Below, one piece after another: positions 10,526 to 21,066 of a stretch of 64,000 bases of DNA. The stretch comes from Tuctoria greenei. Taxonomy: Eukaryota > Streptophyta > Magnoliopsida > Poales > Poaceae. Where the stretch lies: contig JAYESD010000003.1 of the NCBI GenBank assembly GCA_036927565.1, forward strand, positions 79,281,311 through 79,345,310, given 5' to 3'. The position numbers and the translations under genes are program-made. How positions within the stretch are numbered: position 1 is the stretch's first letter; the number at the start of each line of letters is the position of its first letter. The notes beneath the pieces were generated by a model. It was not told where the DNA came from. It saw only the letters and a program-made list of their open reading frames with translations, and did not search any database.

Positions 10526-12720
10526 AACCCCACCCCTTGGCTTGACATCTATTTGCCACTTTTCCACCCCACCCAAACCCTAGATCTTGGCGAACCACCA
10601 TCAAGGAGGTGGGAGAAGATCCCAAGCAAGAAGAAGAGGAGGAAACGAAAGAGGATCAAGATCTCCACCAAGTTTTGTCCTTCATCACCAATTCATCTCC
10701 AAGTTCATCACCAACCCTAGATCGCCAAGATCCAAGTGTTATCTCCAAGTTTCTTGATTCATTGGAGTTCTAAACACCTGGTATACCTTATATTCCCTTT
10801 TACTTACGTGAATCTAACCCCTAATCTCCAAATTCACGTCGATCTAGAAAACCCTAGTTCGCTAGTTCTGCGAAGTGCGGACTAGTCCGGCCTTCTGCAG
10901 ACTAGTCCAATTTTGCTGACTAAATTGTGTTGAATTAATTCTAAAATGAGATCTAATCACATCGAAACTTGTATAAACATGTTAAAATCTATTAGAACTA
11001 GTTAGTAATCACTTAAAAGCAATTTATTAACAAGTTATACCTTGCATTTGCATTAATCATGCATGTCATGTTGAGTAATATTTGTACACTCTTTGATTGT
11101 GTTTCTTGTCTTGTATGTTTATTGTGCGGATTAGACTGTTTTCCACTAGAGAGTGCCGCGAAGGATCTACAGCACCAAGAGTTTAAAGAAGTTGACCTGA
11201 ACCAATCCCAAGAGCAAGGCAAGTGTCCTTGAAGCATATTGATCCTGTTTCAAAGTAAATGTTTTGTTTGCAAAATTGCATGCTTGTGTCAATTTGATGG
11301 GAACCCTATGGTAGGAAGTTTACTATCTTTGTTTGATCACCCTTGTCACCTGGAATTATGATAGAGAGTCGGGAAGGGCTTTTTACCTTTTTGCTTCGCT
11401 TAATTAATTGGGATGGCAAAACAATACTACACATTGATGATGTATTTATGAGATTATGGTTAATGTGAACTGGTTAATATGATATGGTAATGGGTGATCT
11501 AAGCAAGCCTGGTATGTGGATGGGTTGGATGTTATGGTGGTTTTGCTTGCTTTAGATCTAAGGACCGGTTCATGCGAGAATAAGCCAGGACTACAGTGCC
11601 ACCACAAGGCCAAGTATGGGTGCGGCGTAGCTGATTAATTAGGGCTTTGCCAGTGCTATTTGGACCATTGAGGATGCTCGGGGAAGGGGTAGTCGGATTG
11701 GGTTTGTTGATGATTGGTGGGACTACCCTGGGATCCGAATGGCTCAAGAGGGGGCCCTTGGTTGAAGATGTGCTCTGTGGGAGACATCGCCACCGGTGAA
11801 ACCTCAGTGGGGTCTAAATAGGCTAGTAATCCCTTTGTAAAGGCTATTTTGTGATCTCTTGTCCATACACCAAAGGATGTGTAATTGGCGAAAGGGAGGT
11901 TCTTTAGTCGCCGACGGGTGATGAAATCACAAACACGTGGGTAAAGTGGTACAAACTCTGTAGAGTCTAATAAAACTATCGTGATAGTCGTGCTCCCGGT
12001 TATGAGCACCTGGACAACTTCCATGATTAGAGGGATCTCGGTATTGGGATGGTATTTGGAATGGTTATGGTTTGGTAATGGTTATGGCTGGTTATGGATT
12101 AATTTCTGGTATTGAATATGGTTATTGGCAAATGGTGAAATCTGGAATTATTGATGATGGTAGTGAATTCAGACTGGTATTATGATATTACTTATGATTA
12201 TGATGGGTTTACTTCACATATATATAATATATTTCTTTTCAAATGTTTTAATGTACTTTTCAGCACTGAGCCATTATTATTGTCGTCATTTGAATCAGCC
12301 ACATGGCATACTTTCCACACTTGCTGAGTACGACATGTACTCACTCTTGCAATCCCCCCCCCAACAGTTGCAGGTCAGGATCGGGAGTTTAATGGCGATA
12401 ATGCGGAGTTCTAGGCCGTGTCTACCGTTAGCTTTGCCTATGGTGTTGTTTTGGAGCTGCGCTACCCTACTGCTCATGCTGCCTAGCTGTTTAGTTTGCT
12501 TAATTAGTTATTTCCGCTGCATTAATTTGAACTTGTCATTAATCTTCATAGGAGCTTGTATTCGAGGATAATATGGTTTGTGTAATAAAATTTGGTTAAT
12601 TAATCTTGTTCTGTGGTAATTTTCTATATATCCTTTTGTGATTGCACTCGTGTATGTGTGTTTAACGTCCTGGGCACACATATGTATTCACTTGGTTCAT
12701 TTTCGGAACCGGGTGTCATA

Positions 12721-12725
12721 GTACA
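12721..12725. repeat. Target-site duplication GTACA, right copy
   Basis: Matches 9898-9902 exactly and directly follows the end of the solo LTR. Confidence 0.9.
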
Positions 12726-13201
12726 GGACCAAGCTCAGCATGTTGCACGCTCTGGACCTCCAGCTCAGCGCGCGGGGAACCATTTGGCACCACAGGACCC
12801 CAAGTAAGAGGGCAGACGCGAGGTTCCAAGACACCTTGCAGGTACCTCAAATACATCTGCCTACAGCAGGGTTGCATGACTCAACTTGGGGTGATATAGA
12901 ACAAATTTCACCAAGTATATGAAGACAATATACGAAAGACAAGACTAGCTTCATTGATCACAAAATTAACAGGTAATTTTAAGTGAATGAAAGAGAAAGT
13001 ACATGGTAAGACAGTGAATTCTTTTCATTGGTGGCCTCAGGAGTGGATTGGCTTTACAATAAGGCAATGACCCACTCCAATTGGCCAGGGAGGCAGAGTG
13101 TTCATGCTTAGGGTACGGAACCAAGCTAAACGGCTGTACACTCTGGACCTTCCCCCCAGAGTATGGTTGTCCTAAGTGTCGCTCCTTGGCACCATGACAC
13201 C
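12726..13201 (-). other. Tat-1 3' untranslated segment
   Basis: No ORF. Part of it is repeated: CTTAGGGTAC followed by GGACCAAGCT-like sequence occurs at 9891/12726 and again at about 13108, so this region contains a diverged duplication of roughly 700 bp spacing once the solo LTR is removed. Confidence 0.5.
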
Positions 13202-14514
13202 CTACACTGTCCTACAATTTATGCTCCAAGGGCTGGGGAGGGGATCTCCTTCTTTTGTGGCGAGGCGGACACATCCGGGGCGCGATACTTGTATCACTCG
13301 GAAGGGGCCTTCCCAGCTGGGGGAATGTTTGTGTGACCCTTCTCGAGAGAGTATGCACCGCAGCACCAGGTCACCTGTCTTGAGCTCTCTACTCTGCACG
13401 AACTGCTCTTGGTAGCGCCTCAGCGCCTCTCGGTAACGTGCGTTTCGGATGGTGGTGTGTCGCCTTGCTTCGTCGATGAGGTCAACATCTTCTCGTCGGA
13501 GCTGGTCCTGTGAGGCTTCATCGAACGCTCGGACTCTGAACGAGCCTACAGCGATCTCTGGGGGGAGGACAGACTCGGCCCAATACACCAGAAAGAAAGG
13601 TGTTTCTCCCATGGCACGGCTGGGTGATGTCCGGCTTGCCCACAGCGCACAGGGGAGTACGTTGACCCACTTTGCACCATGCTTATCCAAGCTGTCATAT
13701 GTGCGTGTCTTGAGCCCCTGAGGATCTCAGCGTTGGCCCATTCGACTTGTACGTTGCTCTTTGGATGAGCCACAGATGCATAACAAACTTGGACACCAAG
13801 GTCTTCGCAGTAGTCCTAGAATGCTGCACTGGTGAACTGGGTCCCTTTGTCGGTGATGATCCTGTTTGGGACCCCGAACCTGCAGACAATTGATTTGATG
13901 AACTTGACTGCAGACTCCTTGTTGATGTTGATCACTAGGGCTGCCTCTGGCAACTTGGTGCACTTATCTATGGCGACGTAGAGGAACCAGTATTCTCCGA
14001 CTGCCCTAGGGCAGGGTCCCAGGATATCCAGCCCCCAGACTATGAAAGGCCAGGAGGGCGGTATCATCTGCAGTGACTGCGCCAGAGTGTGAATTTGCTT
14101 GGCGTGGAACTGGCACGCCTTGCACTTCTTGACCAGTTTGACGGCATCTTGTAGTGTTGTTGGCCAGTAGAAGCCATGCCGGAAGGCTTTGCCAACTAGC
14201 GTGCGGGAAGCTATGTGATTCCCACACTCTCCTTCATGGATTTCTGTGATCAAGTCGCACCCTTCCTGCCGAGTTATGCACCGTAGCAGTACGCTATTGG
14301 CACCACGTCGGCAGAGATCACCTTCTACCAGCATGTAGCGTTTAGCCATCCTCACGATCCTCTTGGCGGATGTTGGGTCCTCTGAGAGGAGGTTGTCCTT
14401 CAGGTAGTCCCGGACCTCTGTGATCCATGCGTCGGGACTCTCCTGAGCTTTTGGATCTTGGGGCCAGGTTATTTGGGACCCCTGGTGACGCTCAAGAAAC
14501 TTGGCGGCCCCCAT
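13202..14514 (-). pseudogene. Tat-1 integrase
   Basis: The N-terminal zinc finger (HEGECGNHI ... CKACQ) lies in the frame 14514-13816. It is followed by the catalytic core with GLDILGPCP and IITDKGTQF. After a frameshift the third acidic residue lies in VQVEWANAE at about 13745. The C-terminal part (13690-13202) reads LPCALWASRTSPSRA, later SWEGPFRV, the GPY/F-like module. At least three frames are needed, so it is broken. It would integrate the cDNA into the host chromosome. Confidence 0.9.
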
Positions 14515-15301
14515 GGTTGCAGGGCTGCCGTGGTTGCCAGGTCTGTGGAGTTGGGCTCACCTTCTTTATTAGGCCCTGTCGGCCTAGCGGTTGGCCACAC
14601 CAACCTCCTGCCAAAGACCCCTTCTGGAACGAGGGTTCCTGTAGATGCTATTGTTGACAGGGCATCGGCGATGGAGTTGTCGGCGCATGGCACATGGGAG
14701 AGATCCAAGGCCTCGAATCCAACTTCTAGCTTCTTGACATGTATTATATATGTCACGAGGTACGGGTCATTGCAGCAGCACTCACCCCGGACTTGCTTGA
14801 TGATTAGCTGGGAGTCTCCCTTGACCAGCATCTGTTGGACAGACCCTGCGCACGTGTGAGTACAAAGATGAGGGCTTCATACGCTGCCATGTTGTTGGTA
14901 GCTTTGAAGTAGAGGCGCACTGCGTACTTGGACTGCTCCCCTGTTGGCGAGGTGAGCAGCATGCTGGCTCCGGCCCCTTAGTTCCTTGAGGATCCGTCGA
15001 AGAAGAGTGTCCAGTGAGGTCCGGTAAGCACCAGAGCCCTGGGCTCTAGCTCACTGATCTCCCGGCCCCCATGGTTGCTACGGGAGGGGGTCCACTCAAT
15101 AACAAAGTCCGCCGGGGCTTGACTCTTGATTGCATGTCGTGGCAAGAAGTCAAGCTCGAACTCCGCTAGTTCAGCAGCCCACTTGGCAATATTGCCAGTT
15201 GCGTTCGGGCTGCGCAGCACTGCTCCCAGTGGGAACGAAGTCACCACTGATACTCGGTGTGACTGCAAATAATGGCGGAGCTTCCTCGACGCGATTAGCA
15301 C
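14469..15301 (-). pseudogene. Tat-1 RNase H region (two domains)
   Basis: Sense order: the tail of the first RNase H (KLRHYLQSHRVSVVTS, then NIAKWAAELAEFELDFLPRH), a linker, then the start of a second RNase H (WTLFFDGSS, Asp in the first catalytic position). A frameshifted continuation (MLVKGDSQLIIKQVRGE, later HVPCADNSIADALS) holds the second Asp and the final Asp. A second RNase H after the first is a known feature of Tat elements. The two frames 15301-14978 and 14831-14469 are separated by stops. Confidence 0.8.
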
Positions 15302-15533
15302 CGCATAGAGTAGCTTGTGGGCTTGGAGGTACCTTTTCTTTGCCTCATGCAGGACTTCGCTGATGAAGCGGACTGGGCGTTGGATGGTCTAGGACCTTTT
15401 TGGGGAATTCGGTGCATCTTCTTCCCTCTGCTCCAGGTCCAACGATACCATGTCTCCTGGGCCCGGCGCTTCCTTCGGGGGTTGGGACTCAAAAGTTTCT
15501 TGGCCCCCGGGGCCCCCTAGGGGGACCCGGTCA

Positions 15534-15965
15534 TCCTCTGGGGGCTGAGACCCAGAGGCTCCTAGGTCTCTGGGGCCCCCTTGGGGGACCCAGACGTCCT
15601 CTGGGGACTGGAACCCAGAGGATCCATGGTCTCCGGGGCCCCTAGGGGGACCCGGACATCCTCAGGGGGCTCGGACCCAGAGGCTCCTTGGTCTATGGGG
15701 CCCCCTTGGGGGACCCGGACGTCCTCTAGGGGCTGGAAACCCAGAGGCTCCTTGGTCTCTGGGGCCCCCTAGGGGGACCCGGACGTCCTTTGGGGGCTTG
15801 GCCCAGAGGCTCCTTGGTCTCTAGGGCCCCCTAGGGGGACTCGGACATCCTCTGGGGGCTGGGACCCAGATGCTCCTTGCTCTCCGGGGCCCCCTTGGGG
15901 AACCCAGACGTCCTCTGGGGGTTGGGACCCAGAGGCTCCTCTGTCGCTGGGGCCCCTTGCGAGCT
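15534..15965 (-). repeat. 63-bp GC-rich coding minisatellite inside Tat-1 pol
   Basis: Seven units of about 62-65 bp, each starting TCCTCTGGGGGCTGGGACC-like and ending GGGGGACCCGGAC-like; a partial unit precedes them. In the RT frame (for example 15969-15772) the units read as 21-residue repeats with SQPPEDV and VPLGGP. The array lies between VLVAERA at the end of the RT/RNase H connection and the segment around 15380 that resumes pol. It therefore expands a linker inside the polyprotein. Confidence 0.85.
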
Positions 15966-16011
15966 CCAAGCCCTTGGGCTCAAAATCAGCGGTAGGGGAC
16001 CCTTCGTTTCA

Positions 16012-17049
16012 TCAGTGCTGCTGAGGGCCAGCCCGTTCTGCAACCAAAACCATACTTACCACCTCGGTTGTGGCAGTAATGTAGAGGTACAGGGGCTCCC
16101 CGGGCTCTAGTGCCACCATTATTGGTAGCGATGTCAGCTGTTGATTTAGCTCACGGAATGCCTTCTCTGCATCTTCGGTCCAGACGAATGGTCCGGATTG
16201 GCGCAGGAGTTTGAAGAACGGGAGAACCCGCTCTGCCAGCCTAGAGATAAACCGGTTGAGTGCTGCCAAGCACCCTACAAGCTTATGCACGTCCTTGATG
16301 CAGGCTGGAAGCCGCATCAGCTCCACCGCTTTGATTTTTTCTGGGTTGGCCTCGATTCCTCGTTGTGAGACCAAGAACCTGAGGAGCTTCCCTACTTTGA
16401 CTCCAAACACATACTTTTCTAGGTTGAGCTTTGTGCGTGTGGTTCGCAGTCTGTCAAAGACTAGGGCGAGGTTTTCTGGTAGTGATGTTTGTAATCGGAT
16501 TTTTACTACAATATCATCAACATATACCTCTACTAGGTCCCGAATGAGGTCCCCAAATGTTTTATGCATGGCACGTACAAAGGTGGGGAGGGCGTTCTTA
16601 AGACCGTAAGGCATGGAGACATAGCAGTAAAGGCCATCTACGGTTATAAAAGTGGTATGTTCTTCATCCTTTCTAGACATTGGGATTCGGTGGAACTCTG
16701 AATATGCATCTAGAAAGCATAGCATATCGCACCCCGAAGTTAAATATATGATTTAATAAATTCTAGGGAGAGGGAAAGGATCTTTAGGACATGCCTTGTT
16801 GAGGTTCGTGTAGTCAATGCACATTCGAAGCTTACCGCCAGCCTTGGGGACAACAACCGGATTCGCCAGCCATCCGGGATGGTGGACCTCCCGTATGAAG
16901 CCAGCATCGAGGAGCTTCTTGATCTCCTCGCGAATGAGGTTTTGCCGCTCGATGGACTGCTTATGGGGCCTCTGTTGTTGAGGCCATGCATCGGGGTAGA
17001 ACTTCAGACGGTGATCGATCACTTCCCTAGAGATGCCTCGCATCTGCAA
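16012..17049 (-). pseudogene. Tat-1 reverse transcriptase
   Basis: The N-terminal half is at 17049-16753: IREEIKKLLDAGFIREV, then KLRMCIDYTNLNKACPKD. A TAA near 16752 interrupts it (PFPLPRIY, stop). The rest, 16725-16012, has LCFLDAYSEFHRIPM, MPYGLKNA and an intact YVDD box at 16513-16524, then LGRFL-like and RFISRLAERVLPFF. The catalytic Asp residues are kept. It ends at a stop just after LVAERA, before the minisatellite. Confidence 0.92.
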
Positions 17050-17079
17050 CGGTTGCCAGGCAAAGACATCGACGTTAGC

Positions 17080-17940
17080 TCATAGGAAGGTAGTGAGTGT
17101 CGATTCTTGCTCGCTGTCCAGACTCCCCGTGATACGGGTGGTCTGAGCCGCATTAGAGCCAATCTGGATTGTCTTGATGGGTACATCATCGTTGTCGGAG
17201 GGCTGCACTCGTGGGTCTGGCGACGGCTTACTCGACCCAGCATCGCACAGGATAGGTGTTGGGGCCGTTGCCAGTGCTCGGAGCTTCTCCAAAACTGTCA
17301 CCACAGCAGCACGATCTCCGCAGATCTTGAGGACATCGGAGGACGACGGCATCTTGAGGACGAGCTAGCCATAATGGGCTACATCCATAAACCGGTACAG
17401 GGTTGGCCTGCCGATAATGGCGTGGTAGGGGAGGCTAACCTCCGCGACGTCGAATAGGATATTCTCTGTCCTGAAGTTCTTTGGTGTCCCTAAGGTCACC
17501 CGGAGGTGGATGCAGCCGTAAGGGATAACACTCTCCAGTCCTACCCCCGAGAATGATCTTGACGGGGCAAGCTCAGACACGGGGTTCTTCAACTTGTCGA
17601 AGGTCACGCGACTGATAAGGTTGAGGCTGGCTCCACCATCTACCTGAATGTGTTAAAACTTTACATTGGCGATGGTGGGGGCGACAAGGAGGGGCAGCTG
17701 CCCGGCTCCCGCCATGTTCTCGGGGCAGTCGGAGGCGTCGAAGCTGATCGGCATCTCCATCCATTTGTGGTGCAGCGCCGGGACATGCGTAGAAGCTGTC
17801 AAAGCCATTGCCTGGCGCAGGGTCTTGACCGCATTCCTGGATGCGGGTTCCCAAGATCCTCCACAGATGATGTGGAGTGCTTTGCGACGCTCGTGGTCGC
17901 TATTGAGGTCGAAGTTCATAGCCTGGTGTACCGTTTCCAC
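17080..17940 (-). pseudogene. Tat-1 protease and linker to RT
   Basis: The frame 17940-17653 reads ISFDASDCPENMAGAGQLPL up to a TAA at about 17652. After it the frame continues VDGGASLNLISRVTFDKLKN, where the DGGAS is the catalytic loop of the retropepsin. Then LPYHAIIGRPTLYRFMDVAH follows at about 17400. Another stop separates a linker (17352-17080) that leads to RT. This aspartic protease would cut the polyprotein. Confidence 0.85.
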
Positions 17941-18045
17941 GACACGTTACAGCCTTTGGAACTCCTTCTCCATGTCTTTGTCCACACGATGGTCGACCTT
18001 TTGCGGCTTGATCTCACTGCGGCTCGTAGGCGTGATGAACGCCAT
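17941..18045 (-). pseudogene. Tat-1 residual gag start
   Basis: The first Met after the primer site (18045) opens MAFITPTSRSEIKPQK and runs 32 codons to a stop. The protease leader then starts in a linked frame. The primer site to the protease spans only about 450 bp, where a complete gag should lie. This shows a large internal deletion of gag. Confidence 0.55.
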
Positions 18046-18082
18046 GGTGGTGAAGGAGCTACCACGTTTTTGAGGGAGAAAG

Positions 18083-18100
18083 CACCTATCTGGCACGCCA
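18083..18100 (-). other. Tat-1 primer-binding site
   Basis: The minus strand reads TGGCGTGCCAGATAGGTG, two bases from the 5' LTR. It corresponds to TGGTGCGCCAGGTAGGGG of Tat-2 (21325-21342). I cannot name the tRNA. Confidence 0.7.
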
Positions 18101-18337
18101 AATGTCGAAGTGTTAATGCGACACTTCCCCCGGATCATCTAAGGAGCAGCCCGCGGAGGTTCTTGTTCGGCGGGGCTTAGGTATCAAACTAATGTTCTAG
18201 TGGAAGAGTATGAGACAGTGGATTTTACGTGGTTCAGGCCGCAAGGAGCATAACACCCTACTCCACAGTGGATTGTATTGCTTGGTGAGTGTGTATGAAT
18301 GTGTGTGTGTATATGTATCGGGGATTCTGAGTCTGGT

Positions 18338-18347
18338 CCTTATATCA
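18338..18347 (-). promoter_or_regulatory. TATA-like box of Tat-1 LTR
   Basis: Sense TGATATAAGG, downstream (in sense) of the ACGTGG array and directly upstream of a GT/CA-rich run. Confidence 0.5.
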
Positions 18348-18753
18348 GTGGTGGTCTGGGCCTTTTAGAACCAAGATCGGACGCCTTACAAATGGGGTCC
18401 GGGGGCGCGACAAGTGGTCCCGGGGCGATCTTATCCTAAAGATCTAAGGATTCTCGCATAAGATTCCTCTAAGGCTGGAAGTGGAGACTCGCCGTCTTGC
18501 TGCCTCCCTTGTCAGTAGCCCACACGCCGTTGCTAACAGTGGCAGAAGGTGTCCCGTCAGCTTGTCTTGTTGCTGCAAGCTACCCACTTGGCTGAGTGGA
18601 ATAGGCCTGCAGAACCTTCAATATGGTGTGATTGGTCATAGCGGTCTCTGACCATTGGCGTGCCCCACGTCGTGCGGCAGGGGTGGTTGCGGGTCTTCAA
18701 TGTTTGACTGGAGCAGAGTGCTCCACCTTTCAACTCCCGCACCTTACCGTCTG

Positions 18754-19085
18754 GGGCGAGCTGTGGGACATGTGGCAGCGTCGGGGCAGGTCCATGGTGG
18801 GAATGCTAGCCCTGGTATTTCGTGACACGTGGCGGCTCCAGGGCTCCCCAGGGTACGTGGAAGCTCCGTGCTTTTTCCCTTGGGGGTGCTGGTCCTTGCG
18901 CTCCGTGCTACGTGGCTGTTCTAGAGGCGCTCCCCCAAGGATGGGTGAGGTCCTGTCCCTACATGTGGCATCTCGGGAGCCCGTCACACCGGAGGGGCCA
19001 AGTCCCATCTTCAAGGCTTACGTGGCAGCGCCGCAGCTTGATCTTTGATGAAGGCAAAGGCCTTGGCGCCTATAGAACACGTGGC
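18754..19085 (-). promoter_or_regulatory. Array of ACGTGG (G-box/ABRE-like) motifs in Tat-1 LTR
   Basis: ACATGTGGC or ACGTGG(C) cores at about 18755, 18828, 18854, 18909, 18961, 19018 and 19077, mostly 52-59 bp apart within degenerate repeats. They sit upstream of the TATA-like box. Binding by bZIP or bHLH factors is inferred from the core only. Confidence 0.55.
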
Positions 19086-19153
19086 GCCCCCGGACGCGCC
19101 TCGTTGTCTTCATCCTGTGTGCGAGGGTACCCCATCTGCAGGGTACCGAAACA

Positions 19154-19365
19154 TACTATTTGACACCAATGTGAAATCGTTGCAACACCATACAATTTGC
19201 CACGGATGTCAAGGCGTCGTAATAACCTATCGCCACGGGAATTATTACGATGATTTGTAAAAACTATCACCGTGCTCTTTTTTGTTGGCACAGTGACCTA
19301 TTGTGACGAAAAACGACCTATTGCGACAAATTGTTTCATTGCGATAAACCAGAATCCTTGTAGTG
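19154..19365. mobile_element. CACTA transposon terminus
   Basis: It ends CCTTGTAGTG at 19365; on the reverse strand this is CACTACAAGG, the CACTA signature. Subterminal repeats precede it: ACCTATTGTGACGA / ACCTATTGCGACAA and AACCTATCGCCACG, typical of CACTA ends. The other side is cut by the Tat-1 LTR at 19153. No transposase is present. Confidence 0.65.
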
Positions 19366-20238
19366 TACGGTGTTAAATAATATAGAAGATACATTTGTGT
19401 GGAGTTTACATCAATGTTGAAAATTTACTTTACATTCAAAGTACAGTTACATGATAGCCAACGGCAATGTGAGACAAAATAGAACATTATGGAAAGCAAA
19501 AATACCATTGAAAATTAAAATTTTCATGTGGTATATTAGTAAGGGGGTTATACTTACTAAAGATAACTTAGTGAGACAAAATTGGCAAGGAGATAAAAAA
19601 TATGTTTTTTGTGCGAATGATGAAACAATAAAACATTTATTCTTTGGTTGTCATTATACGAGATTTACGTGGAGAATCATTACAGTGACTAGCGGCATTC
19701 AATTACCTATGGTCGGATCTCATTTGCTTACTAGTTGGCTATCTCAGTTTCCAAAGAATAATCAAAGTATTGTGTTAATAGGTGTTTCAGCGATGTGCTG
19801 GACTATCAGGAATACAAGGAATGAAATTGTTTTTGATAACAAGCCGATGAAATCTTATATGCAGGTTCTCTTCAGAGGGACATACTGGTTTCGCACATGG
19901 GCGGCGCTACGACCTAAAGAGGATCAGAGGAAGATCATTCGAGATGCATGTAGGGAGATGGAGGTTTCCTGCATCGAGATCTTTGCTAAATTCGGGTGGA
20001 ACAATTTTAATAGAATTTCGTTGTAATAAAGAGCTTAAAGCCTAGACTTCTCACGGCTTGTAAGTCATGCTGTCTCATGTGATAGATCAGGGTGCGACAT
20101 TTCTATTTGTAATAATTGGCCATACTCTCGAAAGAGAGTAAGAATGGGATATTCCTAATTTCTAAAAAAAACTTGTTATTCAATTAAATTTGCTTGCCAG
20201 TAGCTAGCAAGTAGCAACACAGAAGCTTGTAGAAAAAC
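19366..20238 (+). mobile_element. 5'-truncated LINE (L1-type)
   Basis: It carries the 3' end of a LINE ORF2 (19451-20026), a short 3' UTR and an A-rich run at 20163-20171. The left edge touches the CACTA end at 19365 and the right edge touches the Tat-2 LTR. Confidence 0.75.
19451..20026 (+). pseudogene. LINE reverse transcriptase C-terminus (zf-RVT domain)
   Basis: A 191-residue open frame beginning at an internal Met. It shows the zinc-binding reverse-transcriptase tail of plant LINEs: LWKAKIPLKIKIFMWYISKG, NWQGDKKYVFCANDETIKHL, then FFGC (C...C...H...C pattern). In-frame sequence upstream to about 19390 (DTFVWSLHQ) carries a stop at 19411. The endonuclease and RT core are absent. The domain normally follows RT in ORF2 and binds nucleic acid. 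This piece is only a relic. Confidence 0.85.
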
Positions 20239-20319
20239 TGTTGGCACCCTCAATACTGGGTACCCAGCGCGATGGAAGAAATGTCTAAGGACTCTGCCTC
20301 CCTGCCGAGGCACACTCCG

Positions 20320-20672
20320 GAGGCGCCACGTGTCCAGCAGGACAGGACCCCATCCTTCTCAAGGACGGGTCTCACTGGTGCCACATCGTCCTTGGTTTGG
20401 GACCCCGCCTCCCCGCAGAGGTGGGCTCCCGGATTGCCATGTGTCCGGTTGCACGGGACTCCGCTCGTCCGTAGGGATGGGCTCTGGTGCCACCACGTGC
20501 CTAGGGGCTCCGAACTGCTCTCCCACGCATAGGTGGTCTCTAGAGCTGCCACATGCCTAGCAGCACCGGGCCCCAGCTCTATTTAGAGTTGGTCCCAGGG
20601 CTGCCACGTAGCCCGTAGAGCAGGGCTCGACCTCCCCCGCAGAGGCGGGCTCTAATGCTACCACGTGTCCTG
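20320..20672 (+). promoter_or_regulatory. CCACGTG-core repeat array in Tat-2 LTR
   Basis: GCCACGTGTCC, GCCACATCG, GCCATGTGTCC, CCACGTGCC, GCCACATGCC, GCCACGTAGCC and CCACGTGTCC occur at about 20326, 20381, 20436, 20495, 20546, 20604 and 20661, close to 55 bp apart. Confidence 0.6.
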
Positions 20673-21057
20673 CCCCTAGCCTTGGGCGGTAGGTCGCAAG
20701 AGTTAAGAGTGGTGTGCCCTGTTCGAGTCGTGCATTGAAGACACGCGTCTTCTCCAAGCGCATAGGTGCAGCGCACACTCCTGTCAGGTGCCACTGTTCA
20801 CATTGCAGTGAAGATGCCGCAGAGCTACCCCATGCTGCTAATAGAGTAGCTTACAACGATACAACGGACAAGACATTCCCTGTCAGCATAAACATCTATG
20901 CTAGGCTACTGGCGACCAGCGCGGCAAGACGGCGAGTCTTCAAGCCACGGTCAGAGCCAGCTGGCATCAGTTAGACCATAGATCTTGTACAAGCATAATA
21001 TCACCCCGGGGCCACCTGTCGGGCCCCAGACCCCACTTTAAGGTGTTTGACCATCCC

Positions 21058-21066
21058 TATAAAAGG
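21058..21066 (+). promoter_or_regulatory. TATA box of Tat-2 LTR
   Basis: TATAAAAGG, 265 bp before the sense end of the LTR. Confidence 0.65.

Larger units (their letters stand above)
9903..12720 (+). mobile_element. Solo LTR of a Tekay-like gypsy element
   Basis: 2818 bp starting TGTAACACCC and ending GGGTGTCATA, which are near-perfect inverted ends with the final CA mutated to TA. It is flanked by a perfect 5-bp duplication GTACA, and no internal region is present. Length and TGTnACACCC ends fit Tekay/Del chromoviruses; this lineage call is from memory of the family and is not proven. It holds an array of GGACTAGTCC palindromes (10031-10350) and a TATA box at 10517. No ORF in it is credible. 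It arose by recombination between the two LTRs of an element inserted in Tat-1. Confidence 0.85.
9528..19153 (-). mobile_element. Tat-type Ty3/gypsy retrotransposon Tat-1, partial
   Basis: A minus-strand element with a 5' LTR at 18103-19153, a primer site, a protease-RT-RNase H-integrase region and a 3' untranslated part reaching 9528. It is interrupted by a solo LTR at 9903-12720. No 3' LTR is visible; it may lie beyond element A, which sits at its left edge. RT with MPYGLKNA and VYVDDIVVK and a second RNase H domain fit the Tat lineage. The sequence is markedly more GC-rich than its Athila and copia neighbours. Almost all of gag is missing between primer site and protease. Confidence 0.8.
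18103..19153 (-). repeat. 5' LTR of Tat-1
   Basis: 1051 bp, sense start TGTTTCGGTACCC and sense end CTTCGACA. It has a TATA-like box at 18338-18347, a GT-rich run near 18290-18318, and seven ACGTGG/ATGTGG motifs at 18754-19082. Its sense 3' end and primer spacer match those of Tat-2, so both belong to one family. Confidence 0.8.

Noticed and set aside
12219..12236. Short AT run as a second promoter
   Set aside because: It lies deep in the solo LTR with no supporting context; the box at 10517 fits better.
12182..12571. 129-codon plus-strand frame in the solo LTR
   Set aside because: Hydrophobic, low-complexity frame inside an LTR with no homologous protein that I recognise.
17650..18180. 176-codon plus-strand frame
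   Set aside because: Antisense shadow of the Tat-1 protease leader in GC-rich sequence; it crosses the LTR boundary at 18103.
18730..19163. Overlapping frames of 94-138 codons in the Tat-1 LTR
   Set aside because: GC-rich LTR repeats keep several frames open by chance; the frames cross the LTR end at 19153.
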